A stretch of 64,000 bases of DNA from Venturia oleaginea (GCA_013176395.1 JABMLP010000006.1:1736001-1800000); one strand, 5' to 3'. Shown: positions 52,235 through 63,640, numbered from the stretch's first letter. Numbers and translations: made by a program. Notes: generated by a model from the sequence alone, not told the origin.

Positions 52235-53064
52235 CGCGGTCGTGGTGTGTAAAGTTGTTGAAGGTGGAAGGAATTGAGATTTCGCTAGAGATGAGGAAGA
52301 CTTCGCGAAGTGACAATGACAATTGGGTTAAGCCTTGTTCGAGATGTTCAGTGTTCTCGAAAGATAGAAGCGTGACGCAATGAGACAAACGTGGGTATCA
52401 TGGATGGTAGACGTGATCGATAGGCGTCCGACTCAACACTCCCTCGCAATTTTCAGCTAATAATCTGCTGTGTTGGCCTATATCAAGAGTGCATCATGCT
52501 ATACTCGTTCCCATTTCATCATCCATACTGGCAAGCTAGGTTGAGGAGAAGCTTGGGCATCGGGTATACAGCGAGCGTTCTACTCGCAGACTTATCAAAC
52601 TATTTTCAATGGCAAGCATCAAACTCCAATCCCTATTGCAAATACAATCTGAACAATCTTGGGACAGCCTAGCTCTTGTAAAACCTCCATCTCAAGCACG
52701 CATCGGGACAGTCGTCCATGGCGATATAGTGGAGGGAAAAATCTGACCGATCGAGGCCTTGACCAAAGATGACTTTGATATCGACACAAAAGCCTTTTCC
52801 TTGTTTATTGAAAGAGAGCAAGGCTCTAGTCTGGATCCGTCTTTTGCCATTATGGAGGGAGATTTGGGAATGGCAGAAGAGGTGTATTTCGTTGGTGAGG
52901 TTGGTTTCCAAGCGGAAGAAGTTTTGCCGGTTCCGGCTCAAGTTCCTCCGTCGGGCGTCTTCTCCACCTTCCTCTTCTTGACCAACCACTGCAGCGCCAT
53001 CGAGGACTCCAGGTCACTTCAAGTACTAGTACAAGAAAACACCAAATCGTCGTCGCGGTTGACC
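52235..53064. other. Intergenic
   Basis: No recognised gene. Short frames near 52.7-53.1 kb on both strands have no conserved motif. Confidence 0.45.
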
Positions 53065-53547
53065 TCAACTTTGCCCCGCGGATTTGGCTTTCTCTAGAGG
53101 CTCAAAGAATCGTCCTCCTCTGAATTCAGCTCCATGTCGGTACGGCTCCCACCCCTCGGCCTGGCCCTTATACCTTCTACCCATCGGCAACTCCACGCCT
53201 CCTTCGATAGGCTCACCCTCCTCATTCCTTTCTACCTGCGTTCCTAACTCATGGTTCTTATCATGTTCTGTCACCCTCCTTACCACAAAGGCATTCCTTG
53301 CCTTCTTACCCCGGCGCTTCCGAGGATCTCTCCCGGCAAACTCCGACTCTGCGCTTGGTTTTCCGCGACGATTTGTTGGCCCGCGGAAATTTCCGTCTGC
53401 GGGACCTAGAGGGTATTGAGCGTGCCTTCTGTCGCCTGGCTCGTGGCGGCGAGGATATTTCTCGATAAAGACATCGTATTCCTTCGTTTTGCTATGGACA
53501 CGTTTATAGGCCTCGCGGCCGGATTCAGTGGACATGCCACAGCCCAT
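53065..53547 (-). CDS. Small basic protein with N-myristoylation motif
   Basis: I start at the ATG at 53547, giving 160 aa beginning MGCGMSTES; the open frame upstream uses a non-ATG codon. Gly2 followed by Cys3 and a Ser at position 6 fit N-myristoylation plus palmitoylation, so the protein probably sits on a membrane face. The remainder is highly charged and probably disordered (RRHEPGDRRH, DPRKRRGKKAR). I recognise no family. An extra 3' exon cannot be excluded. Confidence 0.55.
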   Translation of the reverse strand: MGCGMSTESGREAYKRVHSKTKEYDVFIEKYPRRHEPGDRRHAQYPLGPADGNFRGPTNRRGKPSAESEFAGRDPRKRRGKKARNAFVVRRVTEHDKNHELGTQVERNEEGEPIEGGVELPMGRRYKGQAEGWEPYRHGAEFRGGRFFEPLEKAKSAGQS

Positions 53548-53851
53548 TTTAACTTTCAATTGGTTCGCCTTACTCTGGTTGTTCTCGGTATGCACTTTTG
53601 CTACTAATGGCTTTGTGGATGATGGAAGAACTTTCACTATAGAATGCCTTTATAGACGAGTTTCTAGCTACGAAACCTTGAATAGCCATACTCACTGCTG
53701 TCATGTGTGACAGCATGACCTCCTGATAACTATTGCACCATGTGGCAGAGCAGTCCACAGCCTTGCCGCCCTCATGGCTTCCTCTGCTTACCTAAATTGA
53801 CCAAGAAAGAAGCAGGCTGCGTCAAGACCTCAGTCTCAAGGACTTTGTACA

Positions 53852-54991
53852 ATGGCGGATTCTACAATAGCCCAAGTCGCTACCTCCCTCATTCAGTCCT
53901 TCATGGACGGCAAAGAAGAAAAAGAAGCTTCTCTCGAAGCACATGAAAGACATCAGCCACCTCATGGTGGAATAACATCAGATATTCCTACTACCGATAT
54001 ATCCCCTAGGTCCCCTTCAGTTGCAGAGACTTTTCGATGGCCCGATACTCCCCCAGCACTTCTACCTCTCGACGGGCGCGCCCCACATCTGTTCAACAGC
54101 CAAGCCAATGAATATTCAACAGAAGGATATGCCAGTCAGCGCCCACTTTCCCTAGCAGATGGTATGGAAAATTTCGTCCATCTATTGATGTACGGCGCTA
54201 TCCCTAATGGTGGCTTTCAAGAAGAATGGAACGGAGTTGATGGTAGCGGTGCGGCACAGAAAAGCTCTATTATTGACTTTGCACTTCGGGCGCCTCACCG
54301 AGCTCTGCGCCAGAGAGAAATCGGACCGGGGACTCTCTCAAAGTTTAACATCCCACCGAGGTCTGACTCTCTCCTAAAGCCTGAAAGTCTCCCAATGCTG
54401 GATACTTCTCTAGGACTGGAGACCATTACAAAGCCCGAGGCTACCGCAGGGCCCAATACTGCCACACGATCCACAACTACCACCCTACCTGATACTGCTC
54501 ATGTCTCTCAACCGCCTCTTAAGCCACCAAATTCATTGCTAGAGACAGTCTATCCGACGAACGAAGCCCTCTTCTACGAATTAGAACTCGGAGACCTCAA
54601 CTTCTGCATCGAAAAACTGCGAACGGAAACCAAAAAGCGCGGTGATGACCGAGCAGCACGCGAAGAATTTGAAGCGGCAAGAGAGCAGTTGAGGTTTTTA
54701 GAAAGGCAGATCTTGGCGCTCGAGTTGACCCAGGAAACAACACGCCTAAACCCTGTTATTGACCTCGAGACTGTGGCCAAACTAAGTGCTGTTGACGCAA
54801 GGAATCGACGGGAACATTCAGCTGATCGTAAGGAGAGGGAGAAAACTGGAGTAGCTGCTGGTGAGGGGAGAGAGAAAGCTATTAGCTTGGACAGTTTGCT
54901 ATGTGGTCTGGGTAAGAATCGGGGCCGACAGAAAGTGCGGGCTTGGGGAGAGAGATTGGAAGGGATAAGAGTAAGGATGAGGAGGAATTGA
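53852..54991 (+). CDS. Unknown protein with C-terminal coiled coil
   Basis: A single exon of 379 aa from a good ATG. The first 230 residues are Pro/Ser/Thr-rich and probably disordered. Residues 245-330 form a charged helix suited to a coiled coil (LELGDLNFCIEKLRTETKK, REEFEAAREQLRFLERQIL), followed by a basic Lys/Arg-rich end. No domain is recognised. It starts about 305 bp from the divergent small lipid-anchored-type protein gene. Confidence 0.55.
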   Translation: MADSTIAQVATSLIQSFMDGKEEKEASLEAHERHQPPHGGITSDIPTTDISPRSPSVAETFRWPDTPPALLPLDGRAPHLFNSQANEYSTEGYASQRPLSLADGMENFVHLLMYGAIPNGGFQEEWNGVDGSGAAQKSSIIDFALRAPHRALRQREIGPGTLSKFNIPPRSDSLLKPESLPMLDTSLGLETITKPEATAGPNTATRSTTTTLPDTAHVSQPPLKPPNSLLETVYPTNEALFYELELGDLNFCIEKLRTETKKRGDDRAAREEFEAAREQLRFLERQILALELTQETTRLNPVIDLETVAKLSAVDARNRREHSADRKEREKTGVAAGEGREKAISLDSLLCGLGKNRGRQKVRAWGERLEGIRVRMRRN

Positions 54992-55736
54992 TATTACCGA
55001 TATTCCACAGCAGAGATGGTCAAACTCAACATTTGATCGATTAATCGATTGACTGATACTTCTCGACAAGGCTTACATTTAGGCTGAGGCTGAGACAGGA
55101 CCCGTGAATAGGGCGTGCACGTGCCATACCTTCCAACTGTCAATCTGGCTCAAACTATCCCATCTCACCGCTCACTTGGAGCAACTATCGCACATCAAGG
55201 CCCGATTTCTTCACCCTTTCGCGCGAACTCCCCCAACGAGTCCTCTTTTCTATGCATCGAATCCACGAGACTGTTTTATCAAAAACAACTTCCCGATCGG
55301 ATGTATTCTGTAAATATACGCTGTATGATGTTGATTGATACAGGATTCAAATATCTTGCGATCTCGGAGAAAGTGGTGTGTGATGTTTGATTTGCTGAAT
55401 ATTCGAGCCTCTGTAGAGAACAGTGGATAGGGGGGATTTGTCGAGAGCACAGGTGGGAATGTGTATGGCCATTGAAGAGATAATGTACAAGGAGAAGAAA
55501 GGTAGGTCACATGATCAGAGATTCTTCGTCTTAGTAGGTAATGGCTGGGAATCAGGTTGACATATAGACGAGTTTATGTTTGGGTAGTCAACAAACAGTG
55601 ACCCGAACTCTGTATAGCCTTGAGTAAGATCCTTACTACGGACTGAAATGTGAGAGACGTTTTCGAATCTTTCCACTAGATCCCAGAACATACAGCAGAA
55701 CACGAACCATAGCAAAGAAACCAAACCCAAGCTAGC
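54992..55736. other. Intergenic
   Basis: No gene seen between the coiled-coil gene and the first F-box-like fragment. Confidence 0.5.
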
Positions 55737-56069
55737 ATGCCCACACCGAGAACAAACTCCGTCAGCCTTCCACGAGAGATCCGCCAGCAGATACTCATCT
55801 CTTCGTGCGAACTCCGCTCCCCACTGGCTCGGAAGGAGTTCGAAGCCGAATTCTGCGTCCAGAACCGATATTTCATGATCGACCACTGGATCGACACGTT
55901 AAAGGAGGCACTTCCCAAGGGACCACTCACGTAAGATATCGACTTCTGTAAAGGTGTTTGGTTCAAGCGCGTCGTAGAATCTGGGGAGGCGTCTTATAGA
56001 GAGCAGGTTGCCAAGTGGTTGGGAGGAGGTATTTTGGTAACCTATTCGGTCTGTTGTTCCTTCTCATGA
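55737..56069 (+). pseudogene. F-box-like fragment 1
   Basis: From an ATG the frame reads SLPREIRQQILISSCELRS, which resembles the start of fungal F-box-like proteins, and continues for 65 codons to a TAA at 55932-55934. The same frame goes on with coding-like sequence (DFCKGVWFKRVVESGEASY) to 56069. It is either interrupted by a stop or uses a very short intron at GTAAGA. It has no normal-length C-terminal part. Confidence 0.5.
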
Positions 56070-56449
56070 TCATTTCTCGTCCCCCCACCTAACCAAAACA
56101 TCAAGCCTCACAGGCACTCAATAAACCGCAAAATTAATCATCAAACTACAGCATTGAGAAGAAAAACTTCGGTTCTTTTGATCCAGGTCAGTCCCGCTTT
56201 AAAAGTGAATCCGGTTTTGGGTTCAATAACTCAAGATCAATAACGATAATCTTCTGACAAACGATCTATAAATTTCTACAGCAGTTTATCTATACCAGCC
56301 TGACCTGAGTTCGAACTGATGGTTCAGCAGTGACAAATTCCCTCGGCAATCCAGCGCCCCACAAACAACAAGTCAACGATATCCCCACCAAGCGCATCGA
56401 AACCCAACCATGAACGCCTCAGTATCAACAAACCCACACGTCAAAAAAC

Positions 56450-56689
56450 AGCCTTCCTCACCTTACCCGCGAGCTACGTCTACAAATCCTCCTCTCTTCA
56501 TATGACCTCGAACTCTATATAAGCCGCAGCTGGGTAAATGGACGCGTCTTGATCCCATACATTCGATTCAACTCCATTGCCATCTCGCGCTGGTACAAGA
56601 CGATGGGAGAAGTCTGCCAGAATGATGTCTTCGCCGAATATGTAGGGTTATATGAAATGGTTTTCTTGAAGAGAATTGTGGAGGGTTAG
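56450..56689 (+). pseudogene. F-box-like fragment 2
   Basis: The frame reads SLPHLTRELRLQILLSSYDLE, with the same Leu-x-Arg-Glu-x-x-x-Gln-Ile-Leu pattern as fragment 1, then VLIPYIRFNSIAISRWYKT and a stop. An ATG at 56411 lies in a different frame, so the start is lost or shifted. Confidence 0.45.
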
Positions 56690-57179
56690 GAGGAAGAGGA
56701 TAGATCGTGGTGCGCGAAAGATGTTGGGGTGCTATATCCTTAGAGAACCGAGTATTACTGAGGAGGGCGCGAGTGGTGTTATTTTTGTTCGGAAGGTGTA
56801 TAGACTCGGGGGCAGTTTTACCAGGGCTAGATGTGAGCGTGGGGAATCGAGATTTTTACCTCGAGAAAGATGGCGATGGACTTCTGCCAGTTATGAAAAT
56901 GGCCTTGCCGGAAATTTTTAGTATCGATGGTTAATGGATGCCGATCATGAAACATTTGTCACCGTCGACTGGAAATCCAAACGGGGGATCGAAAGAAAGC
57001 TTCCTCCGTTAACCACTTACCCACGCATTCTTAAAATCGAGTAGTAGCCTCAAAATCCTATCCACCAAACACAAACAACCCAGCAGCCACAACCATACTT
57101 CACACGTTAAAAAGAAAGCAGCTTCACGTCCTGAAATCAGCTAGCATTCCACAAAACCCCATCCAACAGCAAACCAATT

Positions 57180-57390
57180 CTTCTGAGCCCCGCTCGCAAA
57201 CTCCACCAACAAATTCTTTTCTCGTCGTCCCTAAACATCGACATCTCCCCTCTCCTCCCTATTTCCCAAAATCGGAGTCCGTCTCCCCTACACACCCATC
57301 CACGACAATACAGAAGATATCCGTGAATGGGTCAAGACATTGCGAAACGTCAGTCACCATGGGCCTTTTCAAGGCGATATTTGAAGTATC
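57180..57390 (+). pseudogene. F-box-like fragment 3
   Basis: A more degraded stretch contains LHQQILFSSSLNIDISPLL, matching the Gln-Gln-Ile-Leu-x-Ser-Ser core of the two fragments upstream. Stops and frame changes follow quickly. Its identity rests on the similarity to its neighbours. Confidence 0.3.
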
Positions 57391-57461
57391 CGTAGTTTTT
57401 GTTTTGATGATACGATGGAGTAAGAAGGTACGGTACGAGATAGGTGGGATGGGTGTTCATG
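57379..57461. repeat. Imperfect direct repeat, copy 1
   Basis: About 80 bp here, including TTTTGATGATACGATGGAG, recurs at about 57721-57800 with several differences. The copies are about 340 bp apart. Confidence 0.75.
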
Positions 57462-57720
57462 GACATCTTAGAGGTGTCACGGCTAGTAGTAACTAATGGA
57501 AGGCGTGAGCAGCAATCAGGTATGGACTAAATGTGATAGCGAACTACAGGTAGCTATGTAAATGGGTGCTGGGGGCAAGGCCTACTTGTAGGTCTTGCTG
57601 TGGCCCGTGTACTATGGCGCCTTGTTAGGTGCTTGGACACTGTGGTCGTTCCAGTAGCCTAGCAAGCCGTCACAAGAGGTACAAGATCAGGGTGATAAGT
57701 GTTGGGATGCAGGGTTATAG

Positions 57721-57800
57721 ATTTGAAGTATCTGTAGTGCTTGTTTTGATGATACGATGGAGTTAGAAGGTATGGGATAGGTGGAATGGGTGTTCGGTGT
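57721..57800. repeat. Imperfect direct repeat, copy 2
   Basis: Second copy of the repeat at 57379-57461, sharing the ATTTGAAGTATC start and the GATACGATGGAG core. Between the copies lies a near-palindrome at about 57577-57599 (CAAGGCCTA then TAGGTCTTG). Confidence 0.75.
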
Positions 57801-57839
57801 TCAGTGGTGGGAGTCGTAGTGGTTAGCAATCTGAATGTG

Positions 57840-58024
57840 ATAATAACGGGTTTCAAAGAATACACCCATTTTTGAGAAAAGTCCATCAAGTTACGTGGGG
57901 GCTATTTAATTCATATCTGCCTTATGTCCCCTCAGATCAATTCAATGTACCTATTACTTATAATTCAAAATTGATTCGCTGAATTTCATGTAAAGTTGTT
58001 GTTCAAATCCTCCACAAATTTATC

Positions 58025-58063
<39 letters not shown>

Positions 58064-59424
58064 CATATAGGGTGAGTAAAAGGATTGAAAGTACTGTAGG
58101 AAATTTGCGAGACAATACTCACGACGACAACGACGACGATACTTAATGCAACTCACGCGCCATCACCAGTCATGATAATACACACCACAAAGACCACTTC
58201 TATCCTCTTAATCCACGACTCACCAACAAACTACGTCTATGGATCTGCTCAGTGCTTCCCGATGTGGCATGCTTATCCCCTGCAGTCGCAATCGCGACCT
58301 AATCCTGCTTGTTCTAAGACGTTGAACCAAGTGAGCTACAATAGACAGTAGACCGAGGATGACGAGTTCTGCAAGGAAGTTTAATCTCGGGAGCTTGGGA
58401 GAGCTGTTCGTGAGTCAGACAGATTAAGTGAGAGTTGACATGAGGCGCGGTATTAGGATGAGCGGAAATACTAGTGAAGACGTTCATGGTGGGAACGGAG
58501 AGGGAGATGGAGGGCATCAAAAATTACCACGACCGTTATCAAGTCACATCACGTCCCAATCTTGAGCTCTGGTTCGTAAACCTATCGAAAAGCAATATCT
58601 CATGTAGAGTGAGAAACGACAGCATCCAAGACCGATGTATGTAATAACAATACAGAACGCGCTAGATGGTCTAGACAATCGGCGGGGACTGTGGAAATTT
58701 CAAGCGCTTCGTCCGGCCAGACAAGCCATAGAGGCGTATTTTGACAATTTTTGTCTTTGGTAAAAGGATCCTTACTTCACCGTATGATGCCATGTGGCGA
58801 AACAAGGATTTGATGAGGTTCATGAGCTCCTATTTCTGTACGGAGGTTATTGGATGGCTCCTCCCAGCGGCGGTCAACATCGTCTCATTTACTACAATGT
58901 CACCAGCGCATACCATAGTGGCATGTTGTGCTTGATGTTACGATCCAGCCGCAACGTAGCACCAAGATCAAGATGTGACCATTTGACTGAGAATCAGAGA
59001 CCTTACTCTGGTGAGATTCTTGACAAAAATGGAGCCAGTAGGAGACTTACTATAAGTCACAAACACGACGTCGATTCAAGATCAAAGGCTCAGCGCCTCA
59101 CAGCCTGTTCATCCGTCGCCAATTCATATTCGCCTTCGTGCGTATTATGCAGTCTGCTTAATTTCGAAAAAGCGATATTCTCGGCTCGGTGGCACAGCAG
59201 CGAGAGCTGCAAATGTACTCCAGGTTCGTGTTTGATGTTGTTGTAAATCCGATATACGGAAAGACCTAGGGCGCGAAAGACGTGCCACTAAGGATCCTTC
59301 CTAGTCTCGGCACCTCAGGTCAACGTTCTTCTTGACGAGCTCGAACGGTTGGGATGTGCATAAGCCTTCACTCCAATCCTTGTCTTGTCGAACTTGATGC
59401 CTTGCCGCCATTCTCAATCATTCT
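57840..59424. other. Gene-poor stretch with microsatellite
   Basis: Apart from the TC microsatellite I see no supported gene. A 150-codon frame near 58.8-59.2 kb has no recognisable motif. A tRNA-like stretch near 58.28 kb does not fold. Confidence 0.4.
58027..58060. repeat. (TC)17 microsatellite
   Basis: Seventeen uninterrupted TC dinucleotides. Confidence 0.97.
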
Positions 59425-60477
59425 TTAGAACTTCTGCTCCTCCATCCACTTGGCTGCTTCATCTTTATATTCGTCGCGCCATCGGCTGACGGGCTGTCTT
59501 TCATACACAATATCACCCTGCGTCCATAACATTCTCTTCTTGTCCATCTCTTCAGTCACGTCGTTGTCCGGGCAAATGACATAGAACTTGCCTTGTTCCA
59601 TTTTCTTGTATAGATAGTCGGCGACTTGCGATGAAGCCCAGGCGCCAGCTGGCTTTTCTTTCTCCGAGCCTGGATGGCCTCCGCTAAGTCCGGTGAAAGT
59701 CCATCCCGGAACCAAGAGATGTACGCTTGTCTTTGTGTCTTTGAGATCATAGCTGAGGTGCTCGGCGAGAGTCTTGATGGCGGATTTGGACGCGTTGTAG
59801 GCTGCGTTTCCGGGAGGATTCGTGATACTGTTGGGTTTGTAAGCTTGCGTTCCTGTTGTGACTTGAATGTACGCGCCCTTGTTTGCTGCCCGTGATCACG
59901 ATGGCGGAGGGTTCCTTCTCTGTCTGGATCTTTGGTACGAAGGTGTTAAGGCCATGTACGACTCCAAAGAAGTTGGTGTCGAAGATCTACCAAGATATTG
60001 TGTCAGCAGCAAATTGAAGCTGTTGAGTTGCTTTTGCTCGCCTTATGGAAGTAATCGGTATCACCCCAGGTCCCTTTCAAAGCAATCCCTGCGTTGAGCA
60101 CTGCTTCTGTCAATCCCATAGCCCAAAGGTGCCACTCCATCACAAGAGCTACTTACTGAGGAAATGTACAGATCCAAACTTGTCCTGGACCTTTCCTTTC
60201 AAGTCCTTCCATTGCTCTATTTTCGAGACATCCAGCTGGAAGGTCTCGACATGGTCGCCACCATTCAGCGTCTCCTTCGCTTTTGCGAGGTATTCGGCAT
60301 TGTTATCTGCAATGGCTACTTTCATTGCATGTTTACGACATAATTGGGCAATGGCCAATCCTATACCTATACCTCACTGTCAGCGATATATCACGACATG
60401 GTCGAGGCCTATATACCGCTCGCTCCACCGGTGATGAGAGCAGTGTTACCTGCAGCGAAGACAGATATAGGAGACAT
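59425..60477 (-). CDS. Short-chain dehydrogenase/reductase
   Basis: Five exons (60477-60417, 60366-60157, 60100-60042, 59986-59877, 59827-59425) give 280 aa. The glycine motif TGGASGIG (residues 16-23) is completed across the first intron. The catalytic set is Ser144 in ITGSKQG, Tyr157 and Lys161 in YNASK, with LNAGIA as the usual NAG motif. It should use NAD(P)H to reduce or oxidise a small carbonyl/alcohol; the substrate is unknown. The third and fourth introns (59987-60041, 59828-59876) keep frame only if their donors are GC (GCGAGC and GCGCGT). It is divergent from the carboxylesterase, so the two may share a control region. Confidence 0.85.
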
Positions 60478-60862
60478 TACCACCACAGACGCTGTAAAGC
60501 GGGAACTTCGGCGGGTGGAGAGGTGTACGAGGGGTGAGAAGAGGGGTGAGGCGAGGGGTAATAACAGCGTTCAGAGGAAGCGAGGCTGGGTGATCCCAGG
60601 TAGGTGGGTTGACATCACAGCTCCCATGGTGGTAATCCGGTATCTCCGGAACGGGACATCTGCCAGCGATTGAGACAACTCGTCATGTACCGTAGTACCA
60701 CCATGGCTCGGGCGAATCACCTTCAGCCAGTCTGGCTGCTGTAGCTCATCATCGTGTAAGGCAATGCAAGTCGGCGTGTATCTCGTCAGAATGTAGACAG
60801 TAGACAATGTATAAGACGGGCTGCCACGGCTCTTCTCAGCTTCTCAGCGTGCGATACTCATA
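60478..60862. promoter_or_regulatory. Shared divergent promoter region
   Basis: A 385-bp gap separates the start codons of the dehydrogenase (leftward) and the carboxylesterase (rightward). Both promoters must lie here, but I recognise no specific binding site. Confidence 0.5.
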
Positions 60863-62898
60863 ATGGGGGCATTTCGACTTCTTCTAGGTAAGTTTCGATA
60901 CTATAATAGAACTGATCATCACCGTGACCTTGAACAGCTACGGCCCTCTCTGCCCTCGCCATTGTTTCAGCCCAACAACAACCTCTTGTCAACCTTGGCT
61001 ACAGTACTTATCAGGGCTACTCCAATACCACGTCCAAGCTATCTATATTCAAAGGGTCTGTGTCCCCATTGTTGACCCGAGACCGTTCTGATGCCAGCTC
61101 CTCAGAATACGATATGCCGCACCCCCTGTTGGCAGTTTGCGATGGACCGCTCCACAACCACCAACCGTGAATAATACCTCGATTATCGATGCCACTGTTT
61201 CGGCCTCGGCGTGTCCGCAGAACCTGAATGCTCCTAATCTTGGTAGGCTTGCAGATACGGGAGCTGCATCTGCCAGTGAAGACTGCTTGTTTCTCAATGT
61301 CTACGCACCCGATAATGCAAAAGATCTGCCTGTACTGGTCTGGATTCATGTATGTAGAACATACTAGCATGCCTATACTTTTCCTAACTTCCTCAAGGGT
61401 GGCGGTTATGGAGCAGGCAATGGACGTCAAGATCTAACACAGATAATCAACTCAAACAACAATGCCTTTGTAGGAGTTACGATCCAATACCGGGTGAACA
61501 ATAACCTCGCAGAAATGCTAATCTCAAGCCAGCTAACATTAATTTTCTAGCTTGGCGCTTTCGGCTTCGCTTCCTCCGACGAGATTTTCCGCAATGGCGT
61601 GGCGAACGCAGGCATTTACGACCAGCTTTTCGCGCTTCAGTGGGTCCAGGATCACATATCCAAATTTGGAGGGAGTCCATCCCGCGTCACTATCAGTGGT
61701 GAATCTGCAGGAGGCGGAAGTGTGATGCTGCTGGATATGGCTTATGGGGGCACTCTTGGTACCAAACTGTTCACCAATAGCATTGCAGCATCCCCATACC
61801 TGCCAATGCAATATGCTTACAAAGACTGGGTTCCATCGCAATCCTACTACTCCTTTGCAGCTCGCGCCGGCTGCAATCCCTTCACCGCCTATGGCTCGAG
61901 CAATATGACTATTCTGGAATGCCTTCGAAACAAAGACAGTGCAACTCTCATATCTGCCAGTCAGAACGTCTCATCATCGGGAACCTATGGAACTTGGGGC
62001 TTTCTTCCTGTCACGGACGGGAAAGCCATACAGCAGTTACCCAGCATACAGTTGCAATCAAAGGCACTCAATGGGCAGAGACTTCTTGTGGGCAACAACG
62101 CAAACGAAGGTCCTGGTTTCACACCTCAGACCATTACATCAGAAGCCGATCTGGTCGCTTGGCTCGAGTTGACCTTCCCTCTCTTCACCAACGACGACAT
62201 CTCCAAGATCCTGCAGACTTATCCAATCACCAACGCTTCCGTGGATCCTACTGCGCCATTGTTCGCTACTCTTGGTGACTCTGGTCCTACGGCATTGAAT
62301 CAGAGCTCCCTTGGTACTGGTCAGCAACAACGTGCCAACAACATCTACGCTGAGACGACCTTCGTCTGCCCAAGCTACTGGATGGCAGAGGCCTACTCTG
62401 GAGAGAGCGGATTCTCGTCTTACAAATACCAGTACTCGGTGCCAGTAGCAGCCCATGCACAAGATGTAACTGGCTACTTTGGTCCTGCAGCGCCCGAGCA
62501 AGGGCCCGATTTCGAATACGCATTCATGAACATCTGGGGTAACTTCATTACAGCCGACATCCCTTCAATATCGAACGAGATCGCCAACGGCGCTTCCTCA
62601 AACTCCTCGGCCAGCAATGCTGCGAGTTCTTGGCCAACTTTCAATGTAAATGCGCCGTATCAACTCAATTTGAATCAGAGTGGAGGGGTCCCATTGAGTT
62701 TCTCTTCGATTGCTGCGATCAACGCAACCAAGCTTGTGGGACCCACTTTGGTCAATGACTTTCGATTGGTCAATGCATACACATGGGAGGGTGGAAGAGG
62801 GTAAGTTTCCCTGCCTCGTTTATGGAGAACGATGCTAACCGATGTGAAGAGTGAGATGCAATTTCTGGAGGAATATGGGCGTAATTGTTCCTGAGTAA
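60863..62898 (+). CDS. Secreted type-B carboxylesterase
   Basis: Six exons (60863-60887, 60938-61055, 61106-61349, 61398-61493, 61551-62800, 62850-62898) give 593 aa. A signal peptide is completed across the first intron (MGAFRLLLATALSALAIVSA). The type-B hallmarks are EDCLFLNVYAP, GGGYGAGNG at the oxyanion hole, and the nucleophile Ser213 in GESAGGGS. The last intron restores the conserved RCNFWRNMG end. The enzyme cleaves carboxylic esters outside the cell; fungal relatives act on lipids, plant phenolic esters or xenobiotics, and the substrate here is unknown. Many Asn-x-Ser/Thr sites suggest glycosylation. Confidence 0.92.
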
Positions 62899-63069
62899 CA
62901 GCTCGATAGTGAATCTCAACGTTAATGTATAAACCTGATCAATACAAATTGCAAAAACATCACCGAGTCTCTATCAACTGCCTGAACATCTCTTTGTAAG
63001 ACTAACAAAACCTGCTTTTCAAGCTGTCTATACATATCCCGCCAGACACGTCATTGGATCGACCGCGGT

Positions 63070-63640
63070 CTAAGCCCAACCTGTAACCTTGATGGCGAAT
63101 ACACACACGATTATTGAAGCAACTACGATGGCTCCCACCGTGAGTACTCCAAAGAACAGAACGGCTGCTATTCGGCGGCGGGCCCTAATTGGGCGGATTC
63201 GCTGTTTCGGTGGGATCAGCTGCCAGCCAGGAGGTGGTATGCTCTGAAAAATCGGCCCATGAGGAAGGCCCGAGCCAGCTCCAAAATATCTTGCAACCGA
63301 TCATGAACTCATGTACACTCGGAAATCCGAACAGATGGTAAGTAGCCATCCATGACATGGCATCGACTAGGCAGAAGAGGACGTACCATTGGCTATACAG
63401 AGGAACCGATTTCTGGATTGCCTTGAATACGTAAGAATGGAGTAGCCACATCCTCGTGCAGATTCGTAAGATAATGCTTCCGAATAGTGCGATGAAGCAG
63501 AGAGATTTCCATAACCGTCTAGTCTCGGTTTTGAAAAACTTCCTGCACAAGCAGGTCGTGGTGGCTGAGGTTGAGGTGCTGGCTAATTCCTCGGTGGGTG
63601 TGTTGCGTACGCTCTCTTCCAGCCTCAAATTCGGTTTTCA
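63070..63640 (-). CDS. Membrane protein, model unresolved
   Basis: Two coding-like parts lie on the reverse strand. The upstream part (about 63628-63185) has hydrophobic spans (SLCFIALFGSIILRI; WYVLFCLVDAMSWMATYHLFGF). The downstream part, in another frame, reads IPPPGWQLIPPKQRIRPI and ends with a strong membrane span (AAVLFFGVLTVGAIVVASIIVC) and a TAG at 63070-63072. An intron or frame change must lie between them, and the true start is not found. No family is recognised. Confidence 0.45.

Noticed and set aside
58265..58340. tRNA-like stretch on the reverse strand (TAGCTCACTTGGTT ... )
   Set aside because: The D-arm half looks right but the acceptor ends do not pair and the D and T stems do not close.
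58794..59246. 150-codon ATG frame in the gene-poor stretch
   Set aside because: No recognisable family or domain; composition and overlap with other frames look like chance.
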